From positions 1-21,879 of the forward strand of contig CALPQG020000006.1 in the NCBI GenBank assembly GCA_943325655.2: a stretch of 21,879 nucleotides of DNA, read 5' to 3'. Of the stretch, positions 1 to 7,129 are shown one piece after another; the first letter of the stretch is position 1; each line of letters begins with the position of its first letter. Below the pieces are notes generated by a model, which ran no database searches, was not told the DNA's origin, and saw nothing but the letters and a program-made list of their open reading frames with translations. This stretch comes from Bifidobacterium breve. GTDB taxonomy: Bacteria > Bacteroidota > Bacteroidia > Cytophagales > UBA9547. A program made the position numbers and the translations under genes.

Positions 1-1
1 T

Positions 2-238
2 CAGTTAGAAAACTTAGAAGACATTGTGAATCCCTTCGTATCCAAGAAAAAAATTACCCAAAACATTTATTTGCTCAATAACCCCAACTATACCTTATGG
101 ATGCCAAGAGTTGACCGCCGTTGGGGAGGTTCAATACCTGCAACCTTGGTTATCAATGGACGAAATAACAAACGTGGTTTTATTGAAGGTGAAATAGCGT
201 ACAAAGAATTATCAAGCCTTGTCAATTCAACCAAATAA
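2..238 (+). CDS. Thioredoxin-like/TlpA-type protein, C-terminal fragment (5' end outside window)
   Basis: The reading frame is open from base 2, so this is the tail of a gene that begins before the window. The visible 78 residues contain DRRWGGSIPATLVING, which matches the region around the cis-proline of thioredoxin-fold redoxins (Ile-Pro-Ala-Thr before a beta strand). A final strand (GFIEGEI) and a closing helix (YKELSSLVN) follow, which is the normal end of the fold. A GTG at 26 is only an internal codon and not a likely start. The active-site CxxC would lie upstream and cannot be seen, so a redox role is inferred from the fold alone. It is followed at 65 bp by a YceI-like gene on the same strand. 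Confidence 0.6.
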   Translation, partial: QLENLEDIVNPFVSKKKITQNIYLLNNPNYTLWMPRVDRRWGGSIPATLVINGRNNKRGFIEGEIAYKELSSLVNSTK

Positions 239-303
239 GTCACATGCTCAAAGTATTGTTCACCTTACAATTTAATTTTAACACCCGCTAACATTAAGCA
301 ATT

Positions 304-852
304 ATGAAAAATCTAGCCTTATTTACTTTAGTTACTTTGATCACTATTTTCAATGTAAATGCACAACAATTGTATACCACGAACACTGGAGTAGTTTCAT
401 TCTTTTCCAGTACACCAATGGAAGATATAAACGCAGTAAATAAAAAAGTGACGTCTATTTTAAATTCCACTACCAATGACATCGCATTTCAAATGCAAAT
501 CATTCAATTTAAATTTCCAAATTCATTAATGGAAGAGCACTTCAATGAAAACTATTTGGAAACCACAAAATTTCCTAAAGCCAGCTTTCAAGGTAAAATC
601 AATGAAGTGCTAGATTATTCTAAAGATGGTGTATATAAAGTTACTGCAACTGGAAAATTCACTATTCATGGAGTTACCCAGCTTAAAAACGTTCAAGGTA
701 CATTAACAATTGCCAAAGGAAACCTTAAAATCGATTGCGTTTTTGATGTTGCATTGGCTGATTATAAAATTGAAGTACCTACCATTGTCTTTAATAAAAT
801 TGCAGAAAACATTAAAGTAACAGTAGCCACAAATTATGAATTGAAAAAATAA
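304..852 (+). CDS. YceI-like family periplasmic protein
   Basis: The product has 182 residues. It starts with a signal peptide (MKNLALFTLVTLITIFNVNAQ, cleavage probably after NAQ), so it should be exported. The mature part has the order of conserved blocks seen in YceI-like proteins: an early Gly-x-Val-x-Phe-like strand (TGVVSFFSSTPMEDI), the central block with MEEHFNENYLET followed by FPKASFQGKI, and the KVTATGKFTIHGVTQ strand pair. YceI proteins are lipocalin-like barrels that bind isoprenoid or lipid-like ligands in the periplasm; the ligand here is not known. It lies between a redoxin tail and a DUF3127 gene and has its own hairpin downstream (903-931). Confidence 0.8.
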   Translation: MKNLALFTLVTLITIFNVNAQQLYTTNTGVVSFFSSTPMEDINAVNKKVTSILNSTTNDIAFQMQIIQFKFPNSLMEEHFNENYLETTKFPKASFQGKINEVLDYSKDGVYKVTATGKFTIHGVTQLKNVQGTLTIAKGNLKIDCVFDVALADYKIEVPTIVFNKIAENIKVTVATNYELKK

Positions 853-902
853 TGCTGAAAATTGAATTTCATTTTAAGAAAATTCTTAAGTAAATTATAA
901 AA

Positions 903-931
903 CATTTTCAAAGAAGTACTTTTTGAAAATG
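903..931 (+). terminator. Hairpin downstream of the YceI-like gene
   Basis: CATTTTCAAA (903-912) and TTTGAAAATG (922-931) form a perfect 10-bp stem around a 9-base centre that itself contains the palindrome AAGTACTT. It lies 50 bp after the stop of the YceI-like gene. It is AT-rich with only a short T-rich tail (935-938), so it may be a weak terminator. The T-rich stretch and the TAACTTTA at 940-947 could also serve the promoter of the next gene. Confidence 0.4.
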
Positions 932-1015
932 AAATTTTATAACTTTACAAACTATAAAATAAATTGATAATAAAGTAGAGTTATCACATCTAAACACACT
1001 ATAAATTAAATTAAT

Positions 1016-1384
1016 ATGGCGCTGGAAATTACAGGAAAAGTATTCAAAGTATTGGCAGAACAATCAGGTACAAGTGCAGGTGGAAAAGCTTGGACAAAAC
1101 AAGAGTTTGTTGTTGAAACAGAAGAACAATATCCAAGAAAAATTTGTGTTACAGCAATGAATGAAAAAGTTGTCCCAATTGTAAAAACACTTGCACCTGG
1201 ACAACAAGTAACTGTTCACATCAATCTTGAATCTAGGGAATACCAAGACAGGTGGTTTACCAATGTGAATGTTTGGAGAATTGATAAAGTAGCCGCTAGT
1301 GCTGGAGATGCTCCTGCTACCGGAGAACCATTCTCACCTGCTTCAATTACAACAGAAGAACCTGGAGATGATTTACCATTCTAA
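1016..1384 (+). CDS. DUF3127 family protein, OB-fold/SSB-like candidate
   Basis: The 122-residue product matches the Bacteroidota DUF3127 family: an N-terminal ITGKVFKVLAEQSGTSAGGKAW block, then KQEFVVETEEQYPRKICVTA, then INLESREYQDRWFTNVNVWRID. The alternating beta pattern suggests a small OB-like barrel. After about residue 97 there is a flexible Ala/Gly/Pro-rich linker, and the protein ends in Glu-Pro-Gly-Asp-Asp-Leu-Pro-Phe. That acidic tip with Pro-Phe closely resembles the C-terminal tip of bacterial single-stranded DNA-binding proteins. No signal peptide is present, so it is cytoplasmic. A DNA- or partner-binding role is inferred from the tail and the beta pattern and is not established by the sequence. 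It stands alone between two secreted-protein genes. Confidence 0.8.
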   Translation: MALEITGKVFKVLAEQSGTSAGGKAWTKQEFVVETEEQYPRKICVTAMNEKVVPIVKTLAPGQQVTVHINLESREYQDRWFTNVNVWRIDKVAASAGDAPATGEPFSPASITTEEPGDDLPF

Positions 1385-1409
1385 AATATAACACACAACT
1401 TTACAAAAT

Positions 1410-1426
1410 CTGGCACGGTACTTGCT
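1410..1426 (+). promoter_or_regulatory. Sigma-54 (RpoN) -24/-12 promoter
   Basis: The sequence CTGGCACGGTACTTGCT fits the sigma-54 consensus YTGGCACGrNNNTTGCW at every defined position, with the correct -24/-12 spacing. The predicted start of transcription is about 12 bases past the GC of the -12 box, near 1436. This gives a short leader of roughly 16 bases before the ATG at 1452. No enhancer-binding site for an activator was identified. Confidence 0.75.
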
Positions 1427-1451
1427 AAAATTTTACCATTATCTTACTAAC

Positions 1452-1850
1452 ATGAATTTCAAGAAATCACTTTTATTGGCTTTCCTTGTTTTCCTATTTG
1501 TTGGTAAGGCAGATGCTCAAGATGAGCTGTTAACTAAAACAAAAACAGCCTTTAAAACATCAAATGCAAAGCTTCTAGTTGAAAATTTCAACAATGTTGT
1601 GGAGATTAGTTTTGATGGAGAGCGTTCTCAGTATAATAAAACACAGTCTGAAATTGTAATGAATGATTTTTTTAAAAAACATACTTACAAAGACTTTGTG
1701 ATCAAACACCAAGGCGCTTCAAAAGATGAAGGCATTAAATACGCGATTGGAAGTTATACATATAATGGCGGTGAATATAGAGTATATATCCTCATCAAAC
1801 CATTCAAAGGATTTTATTTGATTGACACATTAGATTTTAGTAAAGAGTGA
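1452..1850 (+). CDS. DUF4783 family secreted protein
   Basis: I chose the ATG at 1452, not the TTG at 1422. From 1452 the protein begins with a clean signal peptide (MNFKKSLLLAFLVFLFVGKADAQ), and the TTG lies inside the -12 box of the sigma-54 promoter. The product has 132 residues. After cleavage it carries an alpha+beta domain with helices at LLTKTKTAFKTSNAKLL, then VEISFDGERSQYNKTQ, a DFFKKH helix, and strands ending in YRVYILIKPFKGFYLIDTLDF. This pattern is that of the Bacteroidota DUF4783 family, which resembles NTF2-like folds. Function is unknown. It precedes nadC, separated by a strong terminator, so it is probably a single-gene transcript from the sigma-54 promoter. Confidence 0.75.
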   Translation: MNFKKSLLLAFLVFLFVGKADAQDELLTKTKTAFKTSNAKLLVENFNNVVEISFDGERSQYNKTQSEIVMNDFFKKHTYKDFVIKHQGASKDEGIKYAIGSYTYNGGEYRVYILIKPFKGFYLIDTLDFSKE

Positions 1851-1871
1851 TTTAGATTTGATTTAGTAGTA

Positions 1872-1917
1872 AAAAATAAAGAAAGGTGCTGATTATTCGG
1901 CACCTTTCTTTATTTTT
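1872..1917 (+). terminator. Intrinsic terminator after the DUF4783 gene
   Basis: An 18-bp perfect stem pairs 1872-1889 with 1900-1917 around a 10-base loop. The GC core is GAAAGGTGC/GCACCTTTC, and the outer arms are A-rich on the left and T-rich on the right, giving the U-tract. The hairpin ends only 8 bp before the nadC start. Readthrough into nadC therefore needs either a promoter inside this short gap or control at this structure. Confidence 0.85.
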
Positions 1918-1925
1918 ACCCCATT

Positions 1926-2786
1926 ATGAATAATCTAGTATACCTTTCTGAAATTGCCATAAACAGTTTTATCAGCTTAGCTTTGATGGAAGATGTTGGC
2001 GATGGCGACCATTCTTCCCTAGCCTCTATTCCGGCTGACGCTCAAAACAAAGCAAAATTATTGGTCAAAGACAATGGAATCATCGCAGGTGTAAATCTTG
2101 CTGAAAAAATATTTTTTAAAGTAGACCCTTTGATCCAATTTCACCTTTCGATGAAAGATGGATCTCAGGTCAAATACGGTGACATTGCTTTTAACGTTGA
2201 AGGAAATGCCAGAGCGATTTTAAAGGCCGAAAGACTGGTATTGAACTGTATGCAACGCATGTCTGCCATTGCCACAAAAACAAACCAGATGGCAAAAATG
2301 ATTGGTCATACCAAAGCCAAATTACTAGATACCCGCAAAACTACGCCCAACTTCAGAATGATGGAAAAATGGGCTGTTGTCATTGGAGGAGGCTATAACC
2401 ATCGTTATGGTTTGTATGATATGATTATTTTAAAAGACAACCATGTTGACTATGCTGGCGGCATAAAACAAGCGTTAGAAAACACTTTTGCATACCTTCA
2501 AAAAACGGGTAAAGATATTCCTGTGGAAATTGAAACCAGAAATTTAGAAGAAGTTAAGCAAGCTTTGGCTGTTGGCGGCATGCAACGCATCATGCTGGAC
2601 AACATGAACAATGAAATGTTGCGTGAAGCAGTGAAACTTATTAATGGCCAGTTTGAAACTGAAGCATCAGGTGGTGTAAATGAAAGTACAATAGTTGGTA
2701 TTGCGGAAACAGGTGTAGATTTTATTTCAGTGGGTGCACTAACTCATGCTGTAAAAAGCCTGGATTTAAGTTTAAAGGCTTTTTAG
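1926..2786 (+). CDS. nadC: Nicotinate-nucleotide diphosphorylase (carboxylating), quinolinate phosphoribosyltransferase
   Basis: This enzyme makes nicotinate mononucleotide, CO2 and diphosphate from quinolinate and PRPP, the third step of de novo NAD synthesis in the cytoplasm. The 286 residues are the usual family length. Visible signatures are the N-terminal EDVGDGDHSS, AERLVLNCMQRMSAIAT (about 101-117), the quinolinate/PRPP-binding DTRKTTPNFR (135-144), GGGYNHRYGL (154-163), KDNH (170-173), EIETRN, and the C-terminal barrel block EASGGVNESTIVGIAETGVDFISVGALTH. The ATG at 1926 gives a standard N-terminus. No nadA or nadB lies in the window. It is followed 13 bp later by a GNAT-like gene, so the two are probably cotranscribed. 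Confidence 0.95.
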   Translation: MNNLVYLSEIAINSFISLALMEDVGDGDHSSLASIPADAQNKAKLLVKDNGIIAGVNLAEKIFFKVDPLIQFHLSMKDGSQVKYGDIAFNVEGNARAILKAERLVLNCMQRMSAIATKTNQMAKMIGHTKAKLLDTRKTTPNFRMMEKWAVVIGGGYNHRYGLYDMIILKDNHVDYAGGIKQALENTFAYLQKTGKDIPVEIETRNLEEVKQALAVGGMQRIMLDNMNNEMLREAVKLINGQFETEASGGVNESTIVGIAETGVDFISVGALTHAVKSLDLSLKAF

Positions 2787-2799
2787 AGAATTTTAAAAT

Positions 2800-3972
2800 A
2801 TGAAAATCATAGAAGTAAATAATAAAAGCACCGAAAAAGAATTTCTAAGTCTTCCTATTGGTCTTTATCAAAATGACAAAAATTGGATCAGACCTCTAAA
2901 TTCAGACATAGAGGATGTGTTTGACCCAAAAGTGAATAAATTTTTTAGACATGGCATTTGTATTCGTTGGATTTTAATTGATTCAAAAAATAAAACGATC
3001 GGAAGGGTCGCGGCATTTATCAACAGAAAAACAGCCAACACTACGCCACAAGCAACAGGTGGAATGGGCTTTTTTGAATGCATCAATAATCAGGAAGCAG
3101 CTTTCTTACTTTTTGATACGTGTAAATTATGGTTGGAACAGCAAGGTATGGAAGCAATGGAAGGCCCCATCAATTTTGGAGAAAGAGACAAGTGGTGGGG
3201 ATTATTGGTGGATGGATTTACTGAACCCAATTACTGTATGCCTTACACACATCCATACTACAAAACCTTGTTTGAAAACTATGGATTTAAAGACTATTTC
3301 CAGCAGTATACTTACCACAGAACTGTAGATGGAGCTTTGCCTGATACTTATGCCGACAAAGCTGCTAGAATTGCCAGAGATCCGAACTATAAATTTGAAC
3401 ACATCAAAAAAAACAAACTGGAAAAATACGCGGAAGATTTCAGGTTCATTTACAACAAAGCGTGGGTAAAACATGCGGGTGTTAGAGAAATGCCCAAAAC
3501 ACAAGCCATGAGTATCATGAACCAACTGAAACCAATTCTTGATGAAGAAATAGTTTGGTTTGCCTACTATAACCACGAGCCAATTGGATTTTTTATCATG
3601 ATACCAGAGTTAAACCAAATCGTAAAATATTTGAATGGCCAACTAAAAGGCACCTGGGACATTATTGCCAAAATAAAATTCTTATACCATCAATGGAGGG
3701 GAACTTGTAAAAAGATGTTTGGAGTCGCTTTTGGAATTATCCCTGAGTTTCAAGGCAAAGGGCTGGAAGGTGCTATTATTATGGCAGCAGCAAAAGTGGT
3801 ACAACCAAATGCAAAATATACCGATTTTGAAATGAACTGGATTGGTGATTTCAATCCTAAAATGATGCACGTGGCTGAATCTGCGGGAGGTAAAATATGT
3901 AAAACACATATTACTTACCGACTAATTTTTGATGCTAATATCGCTTTTACCAGGTCGCCAGTTATTAGTTAA
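2800..3972 (+). CDS. GNAT-like acyltransferase family protein, function unknown
   Basis: The product has 390 residues, no signal peptide and no membrane segment. The N-terminal half (about 1-170) carries NDKNWIRPLNSDIEDVFDP, RVAAFINRKT and EGPINFGERDKWWGLLVDG, followed by YNYGF-like elements. The C-terminal half carries GFFIMIPELNQIVKYLNG and, near residue 314, IPEFQGKGLEGAIIM. The last resembles motif A of GNAT acetyltransferases (Q-x-x-G-x-G/A), but Glu replaces the final small residue. The whole protein belongs to a recognisable Bacteroidota family often annotated only as GNAT-like or hypothetical. The 13-bp gap to nadC suggests one transcript. The substrate is unknown, and real transferase activity is uncertain because of the imperfect acyl-CoA loop. 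Confidence 0.65.
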   Translation: MKIIEVNNKSTEKEFLSLPIGLYQNDKNWIRPLNSDIEDVFDPKVNKFFRHGICIRWILIDSKNKTIGRVAAFINRKTANTTPQATGGMGFFECINNQEAAFLLFDTCKLWLEQQGMEAMEGPINFGERDKWWGLLVDGFTEPNYCMPYTHPYYKTLFENYGFKDYFQQYTYHRTVDGALPDTYADKAARIARDPNYKFEHIKKNKLEKYAEDFRFIYNKAWVKHAGVREMPKTQAMSIMNQLKPILDEEIVWFAYYNHEPIGFFIMIPELNQIVKYLNGQLKGTWDIIAKIKFLYHQWRGTCKKMFGVAFGIIPEFQGKGLEGAIIMAAAKVVQPNAKYTDFEMNWIGDFNPKMMHVAESAGGKICKTHITYRLIFDANIAFTRSPVIS

Positions 3973-3994
3973 GTTTGTTCAAAAAATTAAAGTG

Positions 3995-4038
3995 TTAATC
4001 TTGATAATTCAGAAGTTTTTCTGAATTATCAAGATTAA
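3995..4038. terminator. Bidirectional terminator between the convergent GNAT-like gene and proS
   Basis: TTAATCTTGATAATTCAGAA (3995-4014) pairs perfectly with 4019-4038 around a 4-base loop (GTTT). This 20-bp stem is flanked by A- and T-runs that work as a tail in either direction. It lies between the stop of the plus-strand GNAT gene and the stop of minus-strand proS (last base at 4046), so it can end both transcripts. Confidence 0.85.
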
Positions 4039-4045
4039 AAAACAA

Positions 4046-5521
4046 TTAATAAGCCTTTGCAAACAAAACTCTTTTAGTAGAAGGCTTTCCAGTGAATACA
4101 CAAACCCCAGCTTCTTCTTTTGCATCCAAAGGAATACAACGAATAGTTGCTTTCGTTAATTCTTTGATTTTATCTTCAGTTTCATTCGTTCCATCCCAAT
4201 GGGCAGCTATAAAGCCACCCTCATTTTCTAAAACAGCTTTGAACTGGTCAAAATTATCCACCGACGTCGTGTGGCTATTTTTGTAAGCCAAAGCTTTTTG
4301 ATAAATATTGGTTTGAATGTCATCCAGTAAAGTCACTACATAGTCAACAATTCCATCCAAAGATTGCGTTTGTTTTTCTTTGGTATCTCTTCTTGCTACT
4401 TCAACAGTACCATTGTCAAGGTCGCGTTGCCCCATGGCTAAACGAACAGGAACACCTTTCAATTCATATTCTGCGAATTTCCAACCGGGTTTCTGGGTGT
4501 CTCGGTTATCGTATTTTACACTTACACCTTTATCTTGCAGGGCTTTTTTAATAGCATTTGCTTTTTCATTGATGGCATCCAATTGTTCCTGATTTTTGTA
4601 AATAGGCACAATTACCACTTGAATAGGCGCTAATTTTGGAGGAAGTACCAAACCTTCATCGTCTGAATGTGCCATGATCAATGCACCCATCAATCTTGTA
4701 CTCACTCCCCAAGACGTACCCCAAACAAAATCCAATTTACCATCCTGACCCGCAAATTTCACATCAAACGCTTTGGCGAAATTTTGCCCTAAGAAATGTG
4801 ACGTACCAGCCTGTAATGCTTTCCCATCTTGCATCAACGCTTCAATACAATAGGTATCCACTGCCCCAGCAAAACGCTCATTTTCTGTTTTTACCCCTTT
4901 CACTACAGGCAATGCCATGAAGTCTTCCGCAAAGTCGGCATAAATATCCAACATTTGTTTGGTTTCAACCACCGCTTCTTCTCTTGTTGCGTGTGCAGTA
5001 TGACCTTCTTGCCATAAAAATTCAGTGGTACGTAAAAATAACCTGGTTCTCATTTCCCAACGTACTACATTTGCCCATTGGTTTACAAGCAAAGGTAAAT
5101 CTCTATAAGATTGTATCCAGTTTTTGTAGGTGCTCCAGATTACCGTTTCAGAAGTTGGTCTCACGATAAGCTCTTCGTCTAATTTTGCATCAGGATCAAC
5201 GATTACTGCCGTATTGTCTTCATTATTTTTTAGCCTGTAATGTGTTACTACAGCACATTCTTTAGCAAAACCTTCAATATGACTTGCTTCTTTACTCAAA
5301 AAAGATTTAGGGATAAACAAAGGGAAATAGGCATTTACATGGTCTGTGTCTTTGAATTTTTTATCTAAAACTTGTTGCATTTTTTCCCAGATGGCATATC
5401 CATAAGGTTTAATGACCATACATCCCCTTACAGCAGAATTTTCTGCTAAATCTGCTTTCTTTACCAACTCATTATACCACAAAGAATAATCTTCACTTCT
5501 TTTAGAAACACCCTGACTCAT
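4046..5521 (-). CDS. proS: Prolyl-tRNA synthetase, eukaryote/archaea-like short type
   Basis: This enzyme charges tRNA-Pro with proline in the cytoplasm. The 491 residues show the class IIa catalytic core: VRPTSETVIW (120-129), motif 2 around RWEMRTRLFLRTTEFLWQEG (154-173), GTSHFLGQNFAKAFDV (239-254), and motif 3 GVSTRLMGALIMAHSDDEG. There is no roughly 180-residue editing insertion between motifs 2 and 3, so this is the archaeal/eukaryotic-like form common in Bacteroidota. The anticodon-binding domain follows (about 298-400, with PGWKFAEYELKGVPVRLAMG). A C-terminal domain then ends in Ala-Tyr, as expected for this subtype. It is a single-gene transcript, divergent from the gene at 5779. Confidence 0.96.
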   Translation of the reverse strand: MSQGVSKRSEDYSLWYNELVKKADLAENSAVRGCMVIKPYGYAIWEKMQQVLDKKFKDTDHVNAYFPLFIPKSFLSKEASHIEGFAKECAVVTHYRLKNNEDNTAVIVDPDAKLDEELIVRPTSETVIWSTYKNWIQSYRDLPLLVNQWANVVRWEMRTRLFLRTTEFLWQEGHTAHATREEAVVETKQMLDIYADFAEDFMALPVVKGVKTENERFAGAVDTYCIEALMQDGKALQAGTSHFLGQNFAKAFDVKFAGQDGKLDFVWGTSWGVSTRLMGALIMAHSDDEGLVLPPKLAPIQVVIVPIYKNQEQLDAINEKANAIKKALQDKGVSVKYDNRDTQKPGWKFAEYELKGVPVRLAMGQRDLDNGTVEVARRDTKEKQTQSLDGIVDYVVTLLDDIQTNIYQKALAYKNSHTTSVDNFDQFKAVLENEGGFIAAHWDGTNETEDKIKELTKATIRCIPLDAKEEAGVCVFTGKPSTKRVLFAKAY

Positions 5522-5561
5522 AGTTTATTGATAGTTTTATGCTAATGGAATAATAATTAAA

Positions 5562-5603
5562 ACAATAAATCGTAATCTAGTATAATTACTTATGATTTAT
5601 TGT
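5562..5603. repeat. Two-step inverted repeat in the divergent proS/5779 region
   Basis: ACAATAAATC (5562-5571) is the exact inverse of GATTTATTGT (5594-5603). Directly inside it, GTAAT (5572-5576) is the inverse of ATTAC (5585-5589), leaving a 4-base bulge on the right arm. The 257-bp spacer between the proS start and the ATG at 5779 has no gene, and this symmetry lies near the proS end. It could be a protein-binding site for either promoter or a leader hairpin of proS. Random AT-rich symmetry is less likely for 15 paired positions, but it is possible. Confidence 0.45.
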
Positions 5604-5623
5604 AATTTTATTGAAGTCAATTT

Positions 5624-5640
5624 TTGGTACGGCATTTGCC
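5624..5640 (+). promoter_or_regulatory. Sigma-54-like -24/-12 element upstream of the low-complexity secreted protein
   Basis: TTGGTACGGCATTTGCC fits YTGGCACGrNNNTTGCW with two departures (T for C in the -24 box, C for W at the end). GG and GC are at the right spacing and TTGC is intact. It would start transcription near 5651 and leave a leader of about 125 bases before the ATG at 5779. The match is weaker than the one at 1410, so this remains a candidate. Confidence 0.45.
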
Positions 5641-5778
5641 TAACCCAAATCGATTACAAATATATACAAATTATAATAGTTGTAATTGATCTGATTTCAG
5701 TTTTAGTATAATGCGAGGAACTATTCAAAACTACTCTTCGTTAATTCATTGATTAATAAAACTATAAATAACAAAACC

Positions 5779-7017
5779 ATGTTAGCTCCAATTATATTTC
5801 CCAAAATTTTTAAAGTAACCATTTTACTGCTGGTAATGGTTACTGCATTACAGGCACAAGAAAATGACGACATGTATTATTCTAGAAAAGACAGACTAAA
5901 AGCAGTCGAAGCACAAAAAGAAAAAGATGCACCCACTTACTGGAATCCCAATGCATCTACTTATCAAAACAACACCAATTATCAAGACAACCAAAATGCC
6001 ACCAACGTGGATTCTTCTTTAATAAAAAAATACGCTAATCAAGCCAGGGAAGACAACAAAGAAAAAGTAACTTCAGGAAACACCTATATCACTAACAATT
6101 ATAAAGGTCAAAATTCATCCCGAAGAAAAAACAACTGGGGAAATAATTGGAACAACTATTCTAATTACGGATACAATAACGGCTGGAATATGTACCCTTC
6201 TTATGGGTTTGGGTACAATAATTTCGGAGGTTTTGGTTCATCAATTGGATTCGGATACAGTTCAGGTTGGGGATATGGAGCTAATATTTGGAACAATGGC
6301 TGGGGCAACAACTATTGCTATAACAGCTGGTATTCCCCTTATAACTCTTGGTGCTCACCTTTTGGCTACAATTCTTTTTATTCTCCATTTGCTTACCATT
6401 ATTATGGAGGCTATTTCCCTTATGGTAACAATTTGATTGTAATCAATCAAAACAATAACAGCACCAATTCAAACGATGGAAATCAAAACACCACTCCTGC
6501 CCATGTAAATGGCCCAAGAGGAAGTGCCGGAACTCAATATTCAACTTCTTCAGGCAATTCTCCTTCAGGAACCACTGGACCACAAAGAACTGACAATTCA
6601 AATCAAAGCAATACTACTATTGACAACAATGGTAGAGGAAATAGAGGTGGTAATCAAGGCACAACCACACCAACACCTTCACAATACGGTGAAAATGTTC
6701 GAACTTATGATTACTATACAGAACAAAATAGAAATACAAACACCAATTCGAATTCCACAGAACAACAGCAACAACAACCATTTGATAACCAAGGCCGTGG
6801 TTCAAGAGAAAACAACACCACCACTCCTAGTTATACTCCTCAAAATAACAACTCAGGAGGAAACATACAGAGAAATGATTCATGGAACAACAACAATTCC
6901 AACAATAATAGCAATTGGAATGGAGGAGGAAATTCTGGTGGCGGAGGTGGTGGAAATAGAGGTGGCGGCGGAGGCGGCGGTGGAAATAATGGCCGAGGTT
7001 CAAGAGGAGGCCGGTAA
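5779..7017 (+). CDS. Secreted Asn/Gly/Tyr-rich low-complexity protein with RGG-type motifs
   Basis: I prefer the ATG at 5779 over the TTG at 5749. From 5779 the protein starts with a signal peptide (MLAPIIFPKIFKVTILLLVM, then VTALQAQ). The 412-residue product then has a charged segment with DDMYYSRKDRLKAVEAQKEKD. Residues about 110-225 are a Tyr/Asn/Gly/Trp-rich tract (repeated NN, GW, YN, GYN) containing only two cysteines. An Asn/Gln/Ser/Thr-rich linker follows, and the tail is almost pure glycine with Asn and Arg. Three N-x-GRG-x-R units (GRGNRGG, GRGSREN, GRGSRGG) are spread over the C-terminal third. No enzymatic domain is visible. It is probably an exported, disordered or surface/matrix protein; function is not recognised. 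A gene for a FadL-type channel follows. Confidence 0.7.
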   Translation: MLAPIIFPKIFKVTILLLVMVTALQAQENDDMYYSRKDRLKAVEAQKEKDAPTYWNPNASTYQNNTNYQDNQNATNVDSSLIKKYANQAREDNKEKVTSGNTYITNNYKGQNSSRRKNNWGNNWNNYSNYGYNNGWNMYPSYGFGYNNFGGFGSSIGFGYSSGWGYGANIWNNGWGNNYCYNSWYSPYNSWCSPFGYNSFYSPFAYHYYGGYFPYGNNLIVINQNNNSTNSNDGNQNTTPAHVNGPRGSAGTQYSTSSGNSPSGTTGPQRTDNSNQSNTTIDNNGRGNRGGNQGTTTPTPSQYGENVRTYDYYTEQNRNTNTNSNSTEQQQQQPFDNQGRGSRENNTTTPSYTPQNNNSGGNIQRNDSWNNNNSNNNSNWNGGGNSGGGGGGNRGGGGGGGGNNGRGSRGGR

Positions 7018-7072
7018 TGGAAACATCCGTTCAAATCTTTGCATTAAGAAAATCAATTTTAAAAAATAATGT

Positions 7073-7094
7073 AATTCAATTCCACTATTGAATT
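7073..7094 (+). terminator. Small hairpin after the low-complexity protein gene
   Basis: AATTCAAT (7073-7080) and ATTGAATT (7087-7094) form an 8-bp stem with a 6-base loop, 56 bp past the stop codon. It has no GC core and no strong T-run behind it. It may attenuate or process the transcript, and is only a weak terminator candidate. Confidence 0.25.
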
Positions 7095-7129
7095 GCGATA
7101 CTCAAGTTTTCTAATTTAATAAGACTATC

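Noticed and set aside
920..947. Possible TTTTTG / TAACTTTA promoter for the DUF3127 gene
   Set aside because: The spacing of the two boxes (14 bp) is too short for a Bacteroidota promoter and the -7 box is imperfect; not listed as a feature.
4681..5169. Several plus-strand ORFs opposite proS
   Set aside because: They lie wholly inside proS on the other strand, and proS is complete with all class IIa motifs.
5749..5778. TTG start 10 codons upstream of the low-complexity gene
   Set aside because: The ATG at 5779 gives a proper signal peptide; the extension adds polar residues before it.
6840..7034. Minus-strand proline-rich ORF
   Set aside because: It is the complement of the glycine codon run of the secreted protein (GGN read backwards gives proline) and has no independent support.
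6509..7069. 186-codon ORF overlapping the low-complexity secreted protein in another frame
   Set aside because: It is a by-product of the repetitive codons of the real gene, which has a signal peptide and continuous composition. The overlapping frame has no start context or known domain.
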